Shown: positions 38,671-48,578, counted from the first letter of the stretch. The stretch: DNA of 64,000 nt from Coturnix japonica (GCF_001577835.2 NC_029520.1:46970381-47034380), one strand, 5' to 3'. The notes: a model not told the origin generated them from the letters alone. A program made the numbers and translations.

Positions 38671-40594
38671 CTCCACCATACATCTAGAGGGCTTCTCTCA
38701 CTCCCACCTGGAGCTGAGCGACATCAAGCTTTCTTCCTTATCTTTATCTGGAGATAATACAAAAAAGGCCATGTTGGGTCAGAACAAAGGCACAAACTGA
38801 TTAGGATTTTCTTTCTAGCAAAGAAAAGCAGTGATACAGAGGGCTGAGTGCAAAAATAGGGTGATCAAAACATCATACTTCCCCAGAACATTCTTCGCTC
38901 TGCCAGCACTTTGTGGCTCTGCCAGTCAAAACCAGCGCCTTCTGTTTAATGCATTTCAATGAGTTTATTCACCATATCCTTTCTAGCAGCCCTCGTGCCC
39001 CATGCAGTTTTGGCACCCAGAAGGTATTGTGCCAAGGGAATCTGCATCTTCGCTACAGTCCCATAAGGGATGCTCTCCTTAAGCCATACTGCTAAGTTTA
39101 TCTGACTTGTCTTCTTCTTGTATTGGAGGAAAGGGGAAGGTGTGCAAGCACTCTCTCTGTGCTTAGACAGCAAGCAATGCTTTGTAACAACAATTTGCCC
39201 ACAATTTGCCCAGCGTACAGCCCCACTCCCTTACAGGCTTTAAGGAGAGCAGCTCCAGAGGTGTGCAAGGAGCAGAGGAGATGTCCCAGAGGAGACATCT
39301 GGGTAGCACGAAACAGGAGGGAGGCACACGGCTGTGTGCGCTGTCACCAGGCTGCCTGAGCAGAGAACTAATATCATTTGTGTGGGATTTTCCTCCCCCT
39401 CCCGCAGATCAAAAGGACAGCAGCAATGCAATCTGCTGTTTGTGTAGGAAATGTGTCAGAAGAGGGAAGGAGGGGATACACATGGGAACATCTGCTCTAA
39501 GAAGCCACTTGGAAATTAACCCTTTAGGTCCTAGGCTAGCCAGCACCTGCCTGCCCAGCACATCAGGGCCGCACACACCCATGGTTCCTTCTGCAAAGTA
39601 CTGTGGGTTTGCTCTGGTGTCCATGGCTGTTACAGGTGCCCCTACTCAACCACAGCTGCCTCTTGTGCCCTTTGCGCGTACACTTGTCGCTGGGATAAAA
39701 TATGTGCTGACCTGGCTTTGTACCAGACCACGCACAGAAATGAGTACAGCAAAGAAAAAAATAACTTAAGAAAAAAAAAAAAAGGGGGGTTGTATTCGTT
39801 CTTCCTCCTGCGTACAAAACTGAAAACTCTCACATTGTTCCAGCTCAAGAGAGTCAGGCACAAAAGGGAAAAAACAGCCCCGTGTTGTTCTAGGCCAGCC
39901 GCCAAACCGACTTGTGCAAGTTTGTGCTGGCAGCGGTGTCCCCGGGCAGAGGGGCTGTGCTGGTGACTGCTGGCCCTGCTCCTGGTGTCACCGTCCTGCC
40001 ACCCCACATCCCTGCATGCTGAGCTGAGGGGCTCTTGATTTATTTGGCAAAACCCACCTTGTGATTGACGAGGTGGCACACAGAAGTCCCTGCAAACACA
40101 TCAGCCTCAGGCTGTTCCTGGAGGTGGTCCAGCAAATCTTTACCCACAGAAATACTTCCACACAAGTATTTCAGTCAACTGGATTCCTTGCGTGAGTAAG
40201 GGATTGTGGGGTTTAGCCTTTACCCATCTTATTTTTCCAGTATGTAAAATACACTTTTCATCAGCCTCTCTTGAGAACTTCACCATTTTTGTCCTTCTGC
40301 TGTTCTGCCAGATTTTCCCTGTTTACCCAGATTCTCCCATCACTTCAAACACCATTTAACTTGTGATTTCTTTGCCATCTCCCCTCCGTATAAATCTCTT
40401 GACATTTGTCTGCTGTACCTGTAGAGATGAGTTAAATCAGCAATCTGACCTCCTGGTCAGGAGGCAGAGAGATTGTTTGGATTTCAGTTGTACTTTTAGT
40501 ACAGTCTGTTTTTCATTTTCTGCAAATGACCATATTAAAATCAGAATATCTTGAGTTGGAAGAAACCCATAACGATGACTGAGTCCACTCCTAA

Positions 40595-40750
40595 TCATAG
40601 AATCACAGAATGGGTCATAGAATCACAGAATGGGTTATATATATTCTAATCATAGAATCACAGATGTGGGCTGGCTGCACCAGCTCAGGCTGCCCAGGGC
40701 CCCATCCAGCCTGGCCTTGGATACCTCCAGGGATGGAGCACCCTTCAGCT
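40595..40750 (-). mobile_element. CR1 LINE 3' fragment with duplicated terminal units
   Basis: The plus strand carries repeated TCATAGAATCACAGAATGGG units (40598-40636), a third copy near 40655, and then GTGGGCTGGCTGCACCAGC, CTCAGGCTGCCCAGGGCC, CATCCAGCCTGGCCTTGG and CCTCCAGGGATGGAGCACC. It is a minus-strand CR1 end of the same subfamily as the 19.3 kb copy, with its terminal octamer region amplified locally. Confidence 0.93.
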
Positions 40751-43700
40751 TCTCTAACTCTCTACTAACATCTCCACCATCCTTTGTTCCACTTATGTCC
40801 CCACAGACCCAGCCCTACAACCTGCTTTGAGTGGCCAACATCCACTGAACTCAGCAACCACCTTCTTAACGCTATTCACATATCTCAGCAATTCATTAGA
40901 TCAGGACCTACACTGAGAGTCTAATTAAGACCAAAGTTCCACATTCATTTCCAGAGTAGTAAAAAGCAAGTTATGTAAACTCACAGCAAGTATTTCTTCT
41001 TTTACCAGAACAGCAAGATAAAAGCATAAAACATCCATAGGCAAAACAGTAAAGGAGGGGAGTGAAGGATTTGGCAGACAGCACATAAGAGAAGGAAGTC
41101 TAGAAAGATATTTTTATTTGCATTTCTTACATTACATTCTCTGGACTTTCCCTCCACCTGGAATACATTAGAAGGAACAAGAGAGACCAGTGGGATGGCT
41201 ACTATAAGACAACAGCAGCTCTTTTTGACTAGGAAAATGGTCAGCCCTACTCTCCCCATTTGCAGCCCTTGGTTCTCCATTCACAGCCCAGTCCTGACCC
41301 AGACTCACAAAAGAGTTGAGCAGAGGATGGGAACACAACGAGCCCAGCTTCCTTCTGCACACAGCTCCCAATCCCCCTACAATCCTTCATGTCCAATCCT
41401 GTTTCTTCCCAAATCCTCATCCCATCTCCTTTGACCAGATCAGGGAGAATGAGAGCAAAGAGAAGCTGACATGTTGGGAGGAGATGCCCATGCTGAATAA
41501 ATCTATTACACTTTAAATCTAGTAGTTTATGTATTTAGAGACAAGATAGTGAAGAAGCCTGGATCCGTAAGCAAGAGACACCCCGCTGGATAGCATAAAA
41601 ATGATACAAGGGTGTGAAAGAATGTCTGGGGTGAGTGGGGAAGGGGCTAGGAGATGATGCCACTGTAAGCAATCCATATGCAGAAGGCCTTGAAGGTGGG
41701 AGCAAGGAGCTTGGTTGTGATTCAGAACCTGAATAAAGAAACAACAAAGAAATAGTAGAGGTGATTCCTGCAGCCATCAGCATGGCTTAGAGAGGGCAGA
41801 AATGGGCCTCACTAAGGCCAGCACAGAGGTTGTAGTAATGATTGTGTGAGCTGTGTAGGGCATGACTGAAGGATTTAGGATGTGAAATGGAGACAAGTGA
41901 GATGTATATTTGTTTGTTTGTTTTAACTTGTGTTTGGGATGCTCACCCTGGTTTGATACAAAACTGCCATGGAACAGCAAAAATCAAAGGAAGACTAAAA
42001 TTATATGTCATGCATTTGGGAAAAGATGGAGTCTTTTCACACCTGAGGTGGAAGATTTATCAAACCAGGATCACTGTGCTCATTCTAATATAGTCAGCAA
42101 ACCAACAACATCCCACTTAAGAGACCTTTTGCAGGCAGTGAGATAAGTACACTCATCAACCCTCTGTATCACAAAGCTCAGGGTAACAGTTGGAGGTGAG
42201 GTTGATTTACCCTGGGACAAAGCACTTCCCAAGGAACTGCTGCTGAACTGGCACCCAAACACCACTTGTACGGGGCCTTTTATTCCAGGTTATATTTTTG
42301 CTTAGCAAGTGTTTCCACCGTGAGATTTCCCAGTTCTGACATAGCAAAACATGTCTGCAATATTCAGCTCTGCTTTCTTCTGGGAGTTACTAAAATAAAG
42401 TGCATTGTTAACAGAGAGTACTATTTGCCTTACAAATAGAGCAACACCAGTTAAGAACTTCTCCTTTAGCATGATATTTGTAACTCCACACTGGGCCCTA
42501 CAGCACTGAGAACAAATCAGCTGCTGATTTAAAGGGTTTTGCCTGGGCCTGGTAAATTTTATGCCTGGTCCCAAAGCAGACACCAATTTTGTCTCTTACA
42601 ATCTGCCATTATTTACAACCTCTCATTGTCACCCTCTATATATCCTGCTACAAACTTCCATCCACCTGTTAATTTATAACACAGGCTCCTGGTTTTGCTT
42701 CCTGGGGATTGATGGATGGATAAATAAATAAAGCAAATATCAAAAAGGAAGCAAGTTGCTTAATTGTATTAGATAATTCCAAAGTAAATGTATATTAGAT
42801 TCTGAATGTAAGCAAGCAAACCAGAGCAGCATTGAAATATGGCTGCCAGGGTGATTAGTAAGGACAAAAGGGAAAAAAACCTCCCAGAGAGGAGATGGTG
42901 CCTTATCGATACCACACATATTTCCTCAACCTGTATAAACCCTGTACATGAAAAAAAAAACACCAACAGATTTTTACAGGCTGAAAATGTCCCTTCATTT
43001 ACACTTTCTAGAAATCCAAAATACAGCAGATTGTAACAAGACCAAGCAGAAGTTGAGGGTTCGGCAGGCAGAGTGAAACTGTGAAGGATGAATAGGGAAG
43101 AGGAAGAAGCTTTCTCCCAGCTGCTGCTGCTGGAGATGCAGTGCAGGTGTGATGGGAAGTGCCTGGTGGCTCAGAGCCTGCAGAGCCCATTGCACCTCTA
43201 ATGCTTGTTCCTAGATCAGCCTGTCCTTATTGATGTTACAGAAAATATGAGTTAACATGCAATTTATAGATGCAGCTTAAGGCTAACAGGAGTCTATGCA
43301 TTCTGTAGGATGGTTTGACAGTGGAGGCATAAGGCGCTGCAATACATGCTCACCAACAGTCCAGTGCACACAGGTCTTGTTATCAGGGATGAATCAGCAG
43401 GACAGCCATAAAGCTAATAGCATGTACATAAGCACACTGCTCAGGAGGATGTCTGCAATATATACTCAGATTAATGTCTGGAATGGCAATAGCTCACGTT
43501 AATGCTTCCTTGAGTCCCACAGGATGTGCTAGGACAGGATCTGTGGAAAGTTCACCCTGCTTGTCAATGGCTTGGATGTAAACTGGGTGACTCCTGAAAG
43601 CTGACCTTGGTTCTGACTGTAGGTAAATGCTGGAACAGACTGAAAGCGGGGAAGATCCAAAGATGCCAGTGGCAGCTCCTTCTCTTAATTGCATGGGGCT

Positions 43701-45027
43701 ATTTTAGGGGACAACATGAAGCATTTGATCCTTCTAATGCGTGCAGATGTCTGTCTAAATCAACATTTGGAAAAGCTGGGAAGAACTTCTGCAAACCAAC
43801 CTTGCTGTGACCAATAGATCTGAAGCATCTCCATTGCCTGCAGTGTTACACAGTTCCTGCCTCTCCCTCAGAAATGCGATTAGACTCCCACAAAGGAGAT
43901 GCCATACTGAAGGAAGAAAAAGAAAATCACATAAAAACACGGAAATCATGTAGAAACAAACACAAAGAGGCTGCTACCCAATGAGGTGAGAAAGAAAACG
44001 ATTAAACTGCGTGAAAAACCTGTTGCTACCACTTCTGCATTTGGCCCATGAAGAGGGATGGAGAGGCCCCACTGGGTAAACATGCTCTCTCCTGGGATCA
44101 AAGGGGAAGGAATGGAAGCGAGTCCTCGGGCTCCATGGACCCAATCCAGTTGGTTTTCTACTAATTTCTGTGGGCTTTGGCAGCATACAAAACAGGGACT
44201 GGGGCTGGCAAAGGAAAGCCCTGCCATTACAGCCAAGTTTCCACTCTGCCCTAAAACTGCAGAAGGGTTTTAGCGGAGCCCAGGAATGCACGTGGCACAA
44301 AGGGTGCCCAATGCGTCAGCTCCCAGCCTTCTTTCTCCATCAGTTCCTGTTCCATGCAGCTGTCCCCACATCTGGCAATGCGATGGTGGTGATATCCCCC
44401 AACCTGGGTACTGGTCCCAGTGTTCCCTACAAGATATGAAGGCCAGGCAGCTCCTTCCCCCTCGGGGTAAGGCTGAAAACAGAGCCTGTTCTGAATGGTA
44501 CGGGGTCCCCAGCCTGGGGCTGGAAGCAGATCATTTGCTTGTGACTTTGTGCTTTCACAATGGCTTTCAGAACGGAGCAGCTCACAGAAAAAAAAAGCTT
44601 CTGGGGCAGTTCTTCCTGTTGCTTTGCCTCGAGTAATCGCTCTGGGCCTGTTTACACTAGCAAGTTGTACTACCAGTATTTTATACAGGCACAGGTAAAT
44701 GAGCACAACACCTGCATTGTGTGTCTGCTGCTGCCCGGTGTGAAGGCGAATGCAGGGCTTGGCAGGTTCTGGAAAGCAAGCCAGCAATGTGGGGAGCAGA
44801 TGCTAAGAAGGAACAGGCTTGGGTGTGTGGCATGGCATCTCAACCTGGGTACTGACCACAGGTTTACTGTGAAATTGTGATGAGTTTACTAAAAATAAAG
44901 TACTGTTACATTGCAGACAACTACTTGGTTTGCACAGCCCAGAGCAGAGAGGGATGAGGGGAGGCATGACGGCACCTGCACTGGGACACCACTCTCAGAC
45001 ATAGGGTTTGGATTTGGGTGATGCTGT

Positions 45028-45074
45028 GTGGAGCCAGGGGTTGGACTGGATGATCCTTGTGAACTTATGATTCC
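45028..45074 (+). mobile_element. Very short CR1 LINE 3' end
   Basis: In the plus direction this reads GTGGAGCCAGGGGTTGGACT, then GGATGATCCTTGTGAACTTA and TGATTCC. That is the closing segment of CR1, about 50 bases. It lies about 0.4 kb upstream of the ZBTB42 CpG island. Confidence 0.75.
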
Positions 45075-45545
45075 CGGCTTATAGAATCTATATCTATCCT
45101 TCTATAGAATAGAAGGAATTACATCCTCTGTTCTTTTTTAAAGCCCTGAGCAGCGATGGATGTATCCCCAGCACCTTCCATTTGTCCACTGGAGTGGGCA
45201 CCTCCCCGTTCTGGGCTGGGGTTTCCCAGTTTGAGCGCTGTGGATAACGGCATTACATTATGCAGAGCTTTGGGATGACGCAGTCACTAAAGGTGCTCCA
45301 AATAGACCGGCACTCGCTGCCAACCCCAATTCAATGGTTGAGGTCTGTAAGGGAAAAGTGGCAAAACAGTCACAGACTGCTGCAACACAGAGCCTGAGGA
45401 TAGAGCAGCAAAGAGCTGGATTAAATTACTAACAAACACGCCAGCTGATAACGCTGATGTACGAAGGTGCTAACAATGTGCATTGGAACAGACACACCGG
45501 GCAGTGCGCCGGAGTTGGGAGCGGGACGGGCAACGCAGCGACCGG

Positions 45546-45600
45546 GAGGGGAGGAAGGGAGGAGGAGGAGGAGGAGGAGAAAGAGCAGGAGGAGGGAGCA
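45546..45600. repeat. (GGA)n-rich purine tract in ZBTB42 leader region
   Basis: GGA/GAG units dominate this 55-base polypurine tract, with a run of six GGA-type units near 45561-45578. It lies in the CpG island upstream of the first donor and may be transcribed in the 5'UTR. Confidence 0.85.
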
Positions 45601-45890
45601 GCCGGCAGCACGCACCGGCCATCGGGGCTGGCCGGGCCGGCGGGGGCTATTGTGTGCACCAGCCGGGGACGCGCACACACACACACACACACACACATAC
45701 AGACACACACACATAGAGACACGCTCGCACACACACACACTCACACACTCACACCCGCAGCTCGGAAGGAAAGTATCGCGAGAGCGGTCGGCGAAACAAC
45801 CTGCTCCGCAGCCCCGTCGGCCCCGCGCCGCACCCGCGGAGCGCCGCGCACCGCGCACATGCGGCCGCACAGCCCCGCAGCCGCACGACG
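45600..45890 (+). other. ZBTB42: Candidate ZBTB42 noncoding exon 1a (3' boundary supported)
   Basis: The donor CGCACGACG|GTGAGTACGG places the exon end at 45890; the 5' end is a placeholder. An ATG at 45859 opens a short frame (MRPHSPAAAR). After splicing to 47173 it would continue CGG TTA and stop at TGA (47177-47179), which overlaps the next ATG at 47176. This leader would join in a phase that does not extend the ZBTB42 protein. Confidence 0.5.
45674..45755. repeat. Compound (CA)n microsatellite in ZBTB42 leader region
   Basis: About eleven CA units are followed by interrupted CA-rich blocks (ACATACAGACAC, ACATAGAGAC, ACACACTCACAC). The tract lies about 135-215 bases upstream of the donor at 45890, so it is likely in, or just upstream of, the first exon. 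Alternating purine-pyrimidine sequence of this kind is prone to length change and to Z-DNA formation. Confidence 0.9.
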
Positions 45891-46086
45891 GTGAGTACGG
45901 AGCGGCCGAGCCCCGCCGCACCGGGACACAGACAGACCAGCAAAGTTACGGACAGCGGAGCCGGGAGAGGACGGGGTGTGGGGGGGGCCGAGGGGGGGAA
46001 GCGAAAAGCGGCTCCGCTGTGCCCCCCCCCCCCAGCTTGCTCCGGCGAAGGTCACCGCGGTGCTGCGGGGAACGAGCTTTGCGGCT

Positions 46087-46128
46087 GGAGGGGAGGAAAG
46101 GGGGGGGGTCCTGGGGGCGGGCTCGGGG
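46087..46128 (+). promoter_or_regulatory. G-run cluster able to form a G-quadruplex
   Basis: Four or more G-tracts (GGGG, a nine-G run, GGGGG, GGG, GGGG) with short loops lie between 46087 and 46128, just upstream of a TATA-like box. A second G-rich tract occurs at 45974-46000. Quadruplex potential is inferred from the run pattern alone. Confidence 0.6.
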
Positions 46129-46154
46129 CAAGTTTGTGGGATTTAATCGCGGGC

Positions 46155-46312
46155 TATAAATGGGGCTGCTGGAACTTTAAAAGGCAGCAAGCTGTGGTTG
46201 GCTGGTAGCGAGATTTGGAGTAGCATATGGCATTAAAAGGAGCACAGCTGGAGGTAGCATTTCCATCGAACTGATGTCAGAGCAGCTGACTCTCCAGCTT
46301 GCGGTGTAATTA
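46155..46312 (+). promoter_or_regulatory. ZBTB42: TATA-like box with E-box and homeobox-type sites (candidate second promoter)
   Basis: A TATAAA (46155-46160), in the context GGGCTATAAATGGGG, is followed by CATATG (46224-46229), two CAGCTG E-boxes (46245-46250 and 46283-46288) and TAATTA (46307-46312). This AT-richer block sits inside the CpG island, upstream of the exon that would end at 46428. CTATAAATGG also differs by one base from a CArG box. CAGCTG is a common myogenic bHLH site, and ZBTB42 is reported as muscle-enriched in mammals, but the link here is inference. Confidence 0.4.
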
Positions 46313-46428
46313 GCAAACCGAGCACTCCTCCTTCCCTCCGCCCGCCTGCCTCCCTCCCGCCGCGCCGCGCTCGCACCCGCACCGCTCCGCGCTCCTCCCG
46401 CACGGCTCCGGCTCCGCGCCCCGGGAAG
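46185..46428 (+). other. ZBTB42: Candidate ZBTB42 noncoding exon 1b
   Basis: The donor CCCGGGAAG|GTAAGAGCC gives an exon end at 46428. If transcription starts about 30 bases downstream of the TATA-like box, the exon would be about 245 bases long. It contains two short uORFs, MALKGAQLEVAFPSN from 46226 and MSEQLTLQLAV from 46274, both closed before the donor. The exon start is a guess. Confidence 0.45.
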
Positions 46429-47172
46429 GTAAGAGCCCGGCGGGCACCGCACCCGGCCCTGCCCTCCTCCCCCTTCGGCTTTTAATAACTTCCAGGGAAA
46501 CTTTTTTTTTCTTCCTTCATTTATCCTTTTTTTTTAATTATTATTATTTTACCCCTTATTTCCTGCATGCGGAACTCGAGGGGTGCCACCACTCTGCCCA
46601 CCCCCTCTTTCCCCCCCCCTTAATACCGGAGATACCGCCCCGTCCCCAGCGCCGCCCGCGGGTTGTGTTGTGGTTCGGTGCATAACGACGGGGGAGAAAG
46701 TTTAAATGGGGGCTGCGTTGCGGGACGGGGATGGGCAGTGCTGGGGGATGCCCTGAGATGGGCGGCTGGGAAGAGCCTGCGGAGTTTGGTGCTTGTTCTT
46801 CTTTTCTGTTTTTCCTCCCTGTGTTTTCCTCTTAATTTGATGAAGTGAAAGAAACAAAGGTGGAGGGGCTGCTGCTTTTGGTGCTTTTGTTTACTTCCAA
46901 GCAAGTTTTTCCTGTTTGGAGCAGGTGTGAGGGGATGAGGAGCTGCTGTGCTGCTTATCCTTTTTTTTTTCTCTCTCCTTTTTCTTCTTCCCCCCCCTTC
47001 CTCCTCACCCCCCCACTCCCCCCCTTAATAAAACCATTACACCCAATTAGCAGCAAACGCTATCTGCGCGGCTCTCCTTTCTCCTCGCGTTACCCCAAAG
47101 CCGATCTGTTTGCTCCAGCTGCTAGGAGGCTTTAGTTTACAGTAGCATTCAAGTTTTTCCTGTTTTGAACAG
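46429..47172 (+). other. ZBTB42: ZBTB42 intron upstream of the coding exon
   Basis: The intron ends in a T-rich tract and TTTTGAACAG, a clear acceptor immediately before 47173. From the nearer donor it is 744 bases; from the farther one 1282. It holds long T and C runs (about 46500-46550 and 46960-47030) and no other recognisable feature. Confidence 0.65.
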
Positions 47173-47186
47173 GTTATGAAGGAAGA
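47173..47186 (+). other. ZBTB42: 14-nt leader between acceptor and ZBTB42 start, homologous to the ZBTB18 extension
   Basis: Read in the ZBTB42 frame this segment is (G)-Y-E-G-R before Met1, with no stop. The long isoform of ZBTB18 has GYEDS at the same place, encoded by an exon starting in the same phase and with the same 14-nt length. This looks like an inherited exon boundary. A longer N-terminus would need an upstream exon with an ATG ending in phase 1. The exon 1b donor does end in that phase for one of its frames, but I saw no ATG in that frame. Confidence 0.6.
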
Positions 47187-47229
47187 ATGGAGTTTCCAGA
47201 CCATAGCCGCCAGTTGCTGCAGTGTCTGA
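47176..47229 (+). other. Upstream ORF overlapping the ZBTB42 start codon
   Basis: An ATG three bases into the last exon opens a 17-codon frame ([17 protein letters not shown]) that stops at TGA in 47227-47229. It is out of frame with ZBTB42 and overlaps its start at 47187, so ribosomes initiating here cannot simply reinitiate at the main start. The position is read directly; translation is not shown. Confidence 0.6.
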
Positions 47230-48578
47230 GTCAGCAGCGTCACCAGGGCTTCCTGTGTGACTGTACTGTGTTGGTTGGAGAAGCTCAGTTCCGAGCACAC
47301 AGAGCCGTCCTCGCCTCTTGCAGCATGTACTTCCATCTTTTCTACAGGGACCAGTTAGACAAAAGGGATATTGTGCATCTGAACAGTGACATTGTCACGG
47401 CCCCTGCCTTCAGCCTGCTGCTTGAATTCATGTACGAGGGGAAGCTGGAGTTCCACAGCCTCCCGGTGGAAGACGTGCTAGCAGCTGCCAGCTACCTCCA
47501 CATGTATGACATTGTGAAAGTCTGCAAGGGCAAGTTGAAAGATAAAGAATCGGGCTTGGAGGAGAAGCCGGGCGATGAGGCGGCCGTGCTGGACAAAGCA
47601 GAGCGTTTCCTCGATGAGTTTGAGCCGGGGGGCAAAGTGAGATCGGAATATGAGCGGGCCGTGGGCAAGGAGAAGGTGGGCTCCCACCCTGCTTGGCCCT
47701 GTGGCCCCCCCAGCCTCAGCCCGGCCGAGGCAGAGCCCTGTGCGGCGGCAGCTGGAAAAACAAAGGCGAATGTCAATAGTTGTGCGGGACCTTTGTCCCA
47801 AAGGTCTGCCAGCCGTCCCCCGGTGTCGAGCGAGGCCGACTGCGCGCTGGATTTGTCTTTCAAACCCGTGCTGGGGAGAGATTCCTCGCAGCCCTCCTAT
47901 GCCTTCGGACAGCTGGCTTCCGACAGCCAGCAGCAGGGCACCGAGCCGCTGGTGAAGGATGAACAAGAGTCGCTGTCAGAGCGGGAGGACGGCGAAGCCG
48001 GCAGTCCGGAGAGTCAGCATTTTGGGAACTCTGCCAAGAGCCTGGTGACAGGGTTAGGACACATGTTCGCAGGGAATGGCAGCTCTCACGGCCGGGAGGA
48101 GGACCTCGACCAAGAGCGAGAGGAGAGCGAGGACGACATGGACCCTGCGGACATCTCTGCGGGCGTGCTGGTGCCCCCGGGGCACATCTGCATCTGCCCG
48201 CTGTGCAGCAAGGTGTTCCCCAGCCCGCACGTCCTACAGCTGCACCTCAGCTCCCACTTCCGCGATAAGGATGGCACGAGGAGCCGCCTATCCCCCGACG
48301 GCGCCGTGCCCACCTGCACCCTCTGCGGGAAGACTTTTTCCTGCATGTACACCCTGAAGCGGCACGAGCGGACACACTCGGGTGAGAAGCCCTACACCTG
48401 CGGGCAGTGCGGGAAGAGCTTCCAGTACTCCCACAACCTGAGCCGCCACGCGGTCGTGCACACCCGCGAGAAGCCCCACGGCTGCAAGTGGTGCGAGAGA
48501 CGCTTCACGCAGTCGGGGGATCTGTACAGACACATCCGCAAGTTCCATTGTGGCCTTGTCAAGTCTTTGGTTGTTTGA
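47187..48578 (+). CDS. ZBTB42: ZBTB42, BTB and C2H2 zinc-finger transcriptional repressor
   Basis: The single-exon frame codes 463 residues. Residues about 14-115 form the BTB/POZ domain ([45 protein letters not shown]), used for dimerising and recruiting corepressors. Four C2H2 fingers lie at 337-357, 377-397, 405-425 and 433-454, all with intact Cys and His; fingers 2-3 are joined by SGEKPYT and fingers 3-4 by TREKPHG. The linker has a CtBP-type LDLS motif (221-224), a VKDE SUMO consensus (256-259) and an acidic stretch (304-320). The nearest paralog is ZBTB18/RP58, but the C-terminus CGLVKSLVV and the [12 protein letters not shown] segment match human ZBTB42 (CGLVKSLLV, PLVKDERDSLSE), and ZBTB18 has a longer tail. 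Human ZBTB42 is 422 residues as I recall it, so this linker is longer. The protein is expected in the nucleus, binding DNA as a repressor. The start at 47187 matches the family MEFP start. Confidence 0.95.
   Translation: MEFPDHSRQLLQCLSQQRHQGFLCDCTVLVGEAQFRAHRAVLASCSMYFHLFYRDQLDKRDIVHLNSDIVTAPAFSLLLEFMYEGKLEFHSLPVEDVLAAASYLHMYDIVKVCKGKLKDKESGLEEKPGDEAAVLDKAERFLDEFEPGGKVRSEYERAVGKEKVGSHPAWPCGPPSLSPAEAEPCAAAAGKTKANVNSCAGPLSQRSASRPPVSSEADCALDLSFKPVLGRDSSQPSYAFGQLASDSQQQGTEPLVKDEQESLSEREDGEAGSPESQHFGNSAKSLVTGLGHMFAGNGSSHGREEDLDQEREESEDDMDPADISAGVLVPPGHICICPLCSKVFPSPHVLQLHLSSHFRDKDGTRSRLSPDGAVPTCTLCGKTFSCMYTLKRHERTHSGEKPYTCGQCGKSFQYSHNLSRHAVVHTREKPHGCKWCERRFTQSGDLYRHIRKFHCGLVKSLVV

Larger units (their letters stand above)
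32621..45420. other. Spacer between AKT1 and ZBTB42, right half
   Basis: There is no recognisable gene. Contents are CR1 fragments at 35.13, 38.61, 40.60 and 45.03 kb, one older decayed repeat at 36.58 kb, an AT-rich stretch near 33.4-33.65 kb and short TTTG and TAAA microsatellites (about 34.70 and 42.72 kb). Open frames such as 39206-39769 plus and 44251-44787 minus have no known domains and overlap other long frames on the opposite strand, a sign of locally biased composition rather than coding. Confidence 0.6.
45480..46450 (+). promoter_or_regulatory. ZBTB42: CpG-island promoter region of ZBTB42
   Basis: GC and CpG content rise abruptly at about 45.48 kb and fall after about 46.45 kb, about 0.7 kb upstream of the coding exon. 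The block contains two plus-strand donors, ACG|GTGAGT after 45890 and GGGAAG|GTAAGA after 46428. Either can join the acceptor before 47173, which suggests two alternative first exons. Long open frames on both strands here are GC-bias artefacts. Transcription start sites cannot be fixed from sequence. Confidence 0.75.

Noticed and set aside
38281-38757. 158-codon plus-strand frame
   Set aside because: It runs through a CR1 3' end at 38614-38670 and shows no known domain.
39206-39769. 187-codon plus-strand frame
   Set aside because: A CxxC pair (CCLCRKC) looked zinc-finger-like, but spacing and partners are missing and competing frames are open on both strands.
45467-46159. 230-codon plus-strand frame and overlapping minus-strand frames
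   Set aside because: It is built from the CA and GGA microsatellites and CpG-island sequence. The translation is repeats of Thr-His and Arg-rich strings, with no family resemblance.
47478-47966. 162-codon minus-strand frame opposite ZBTB42
   Set aside because: It is the antisense shadow of a GC-rich coding exon.
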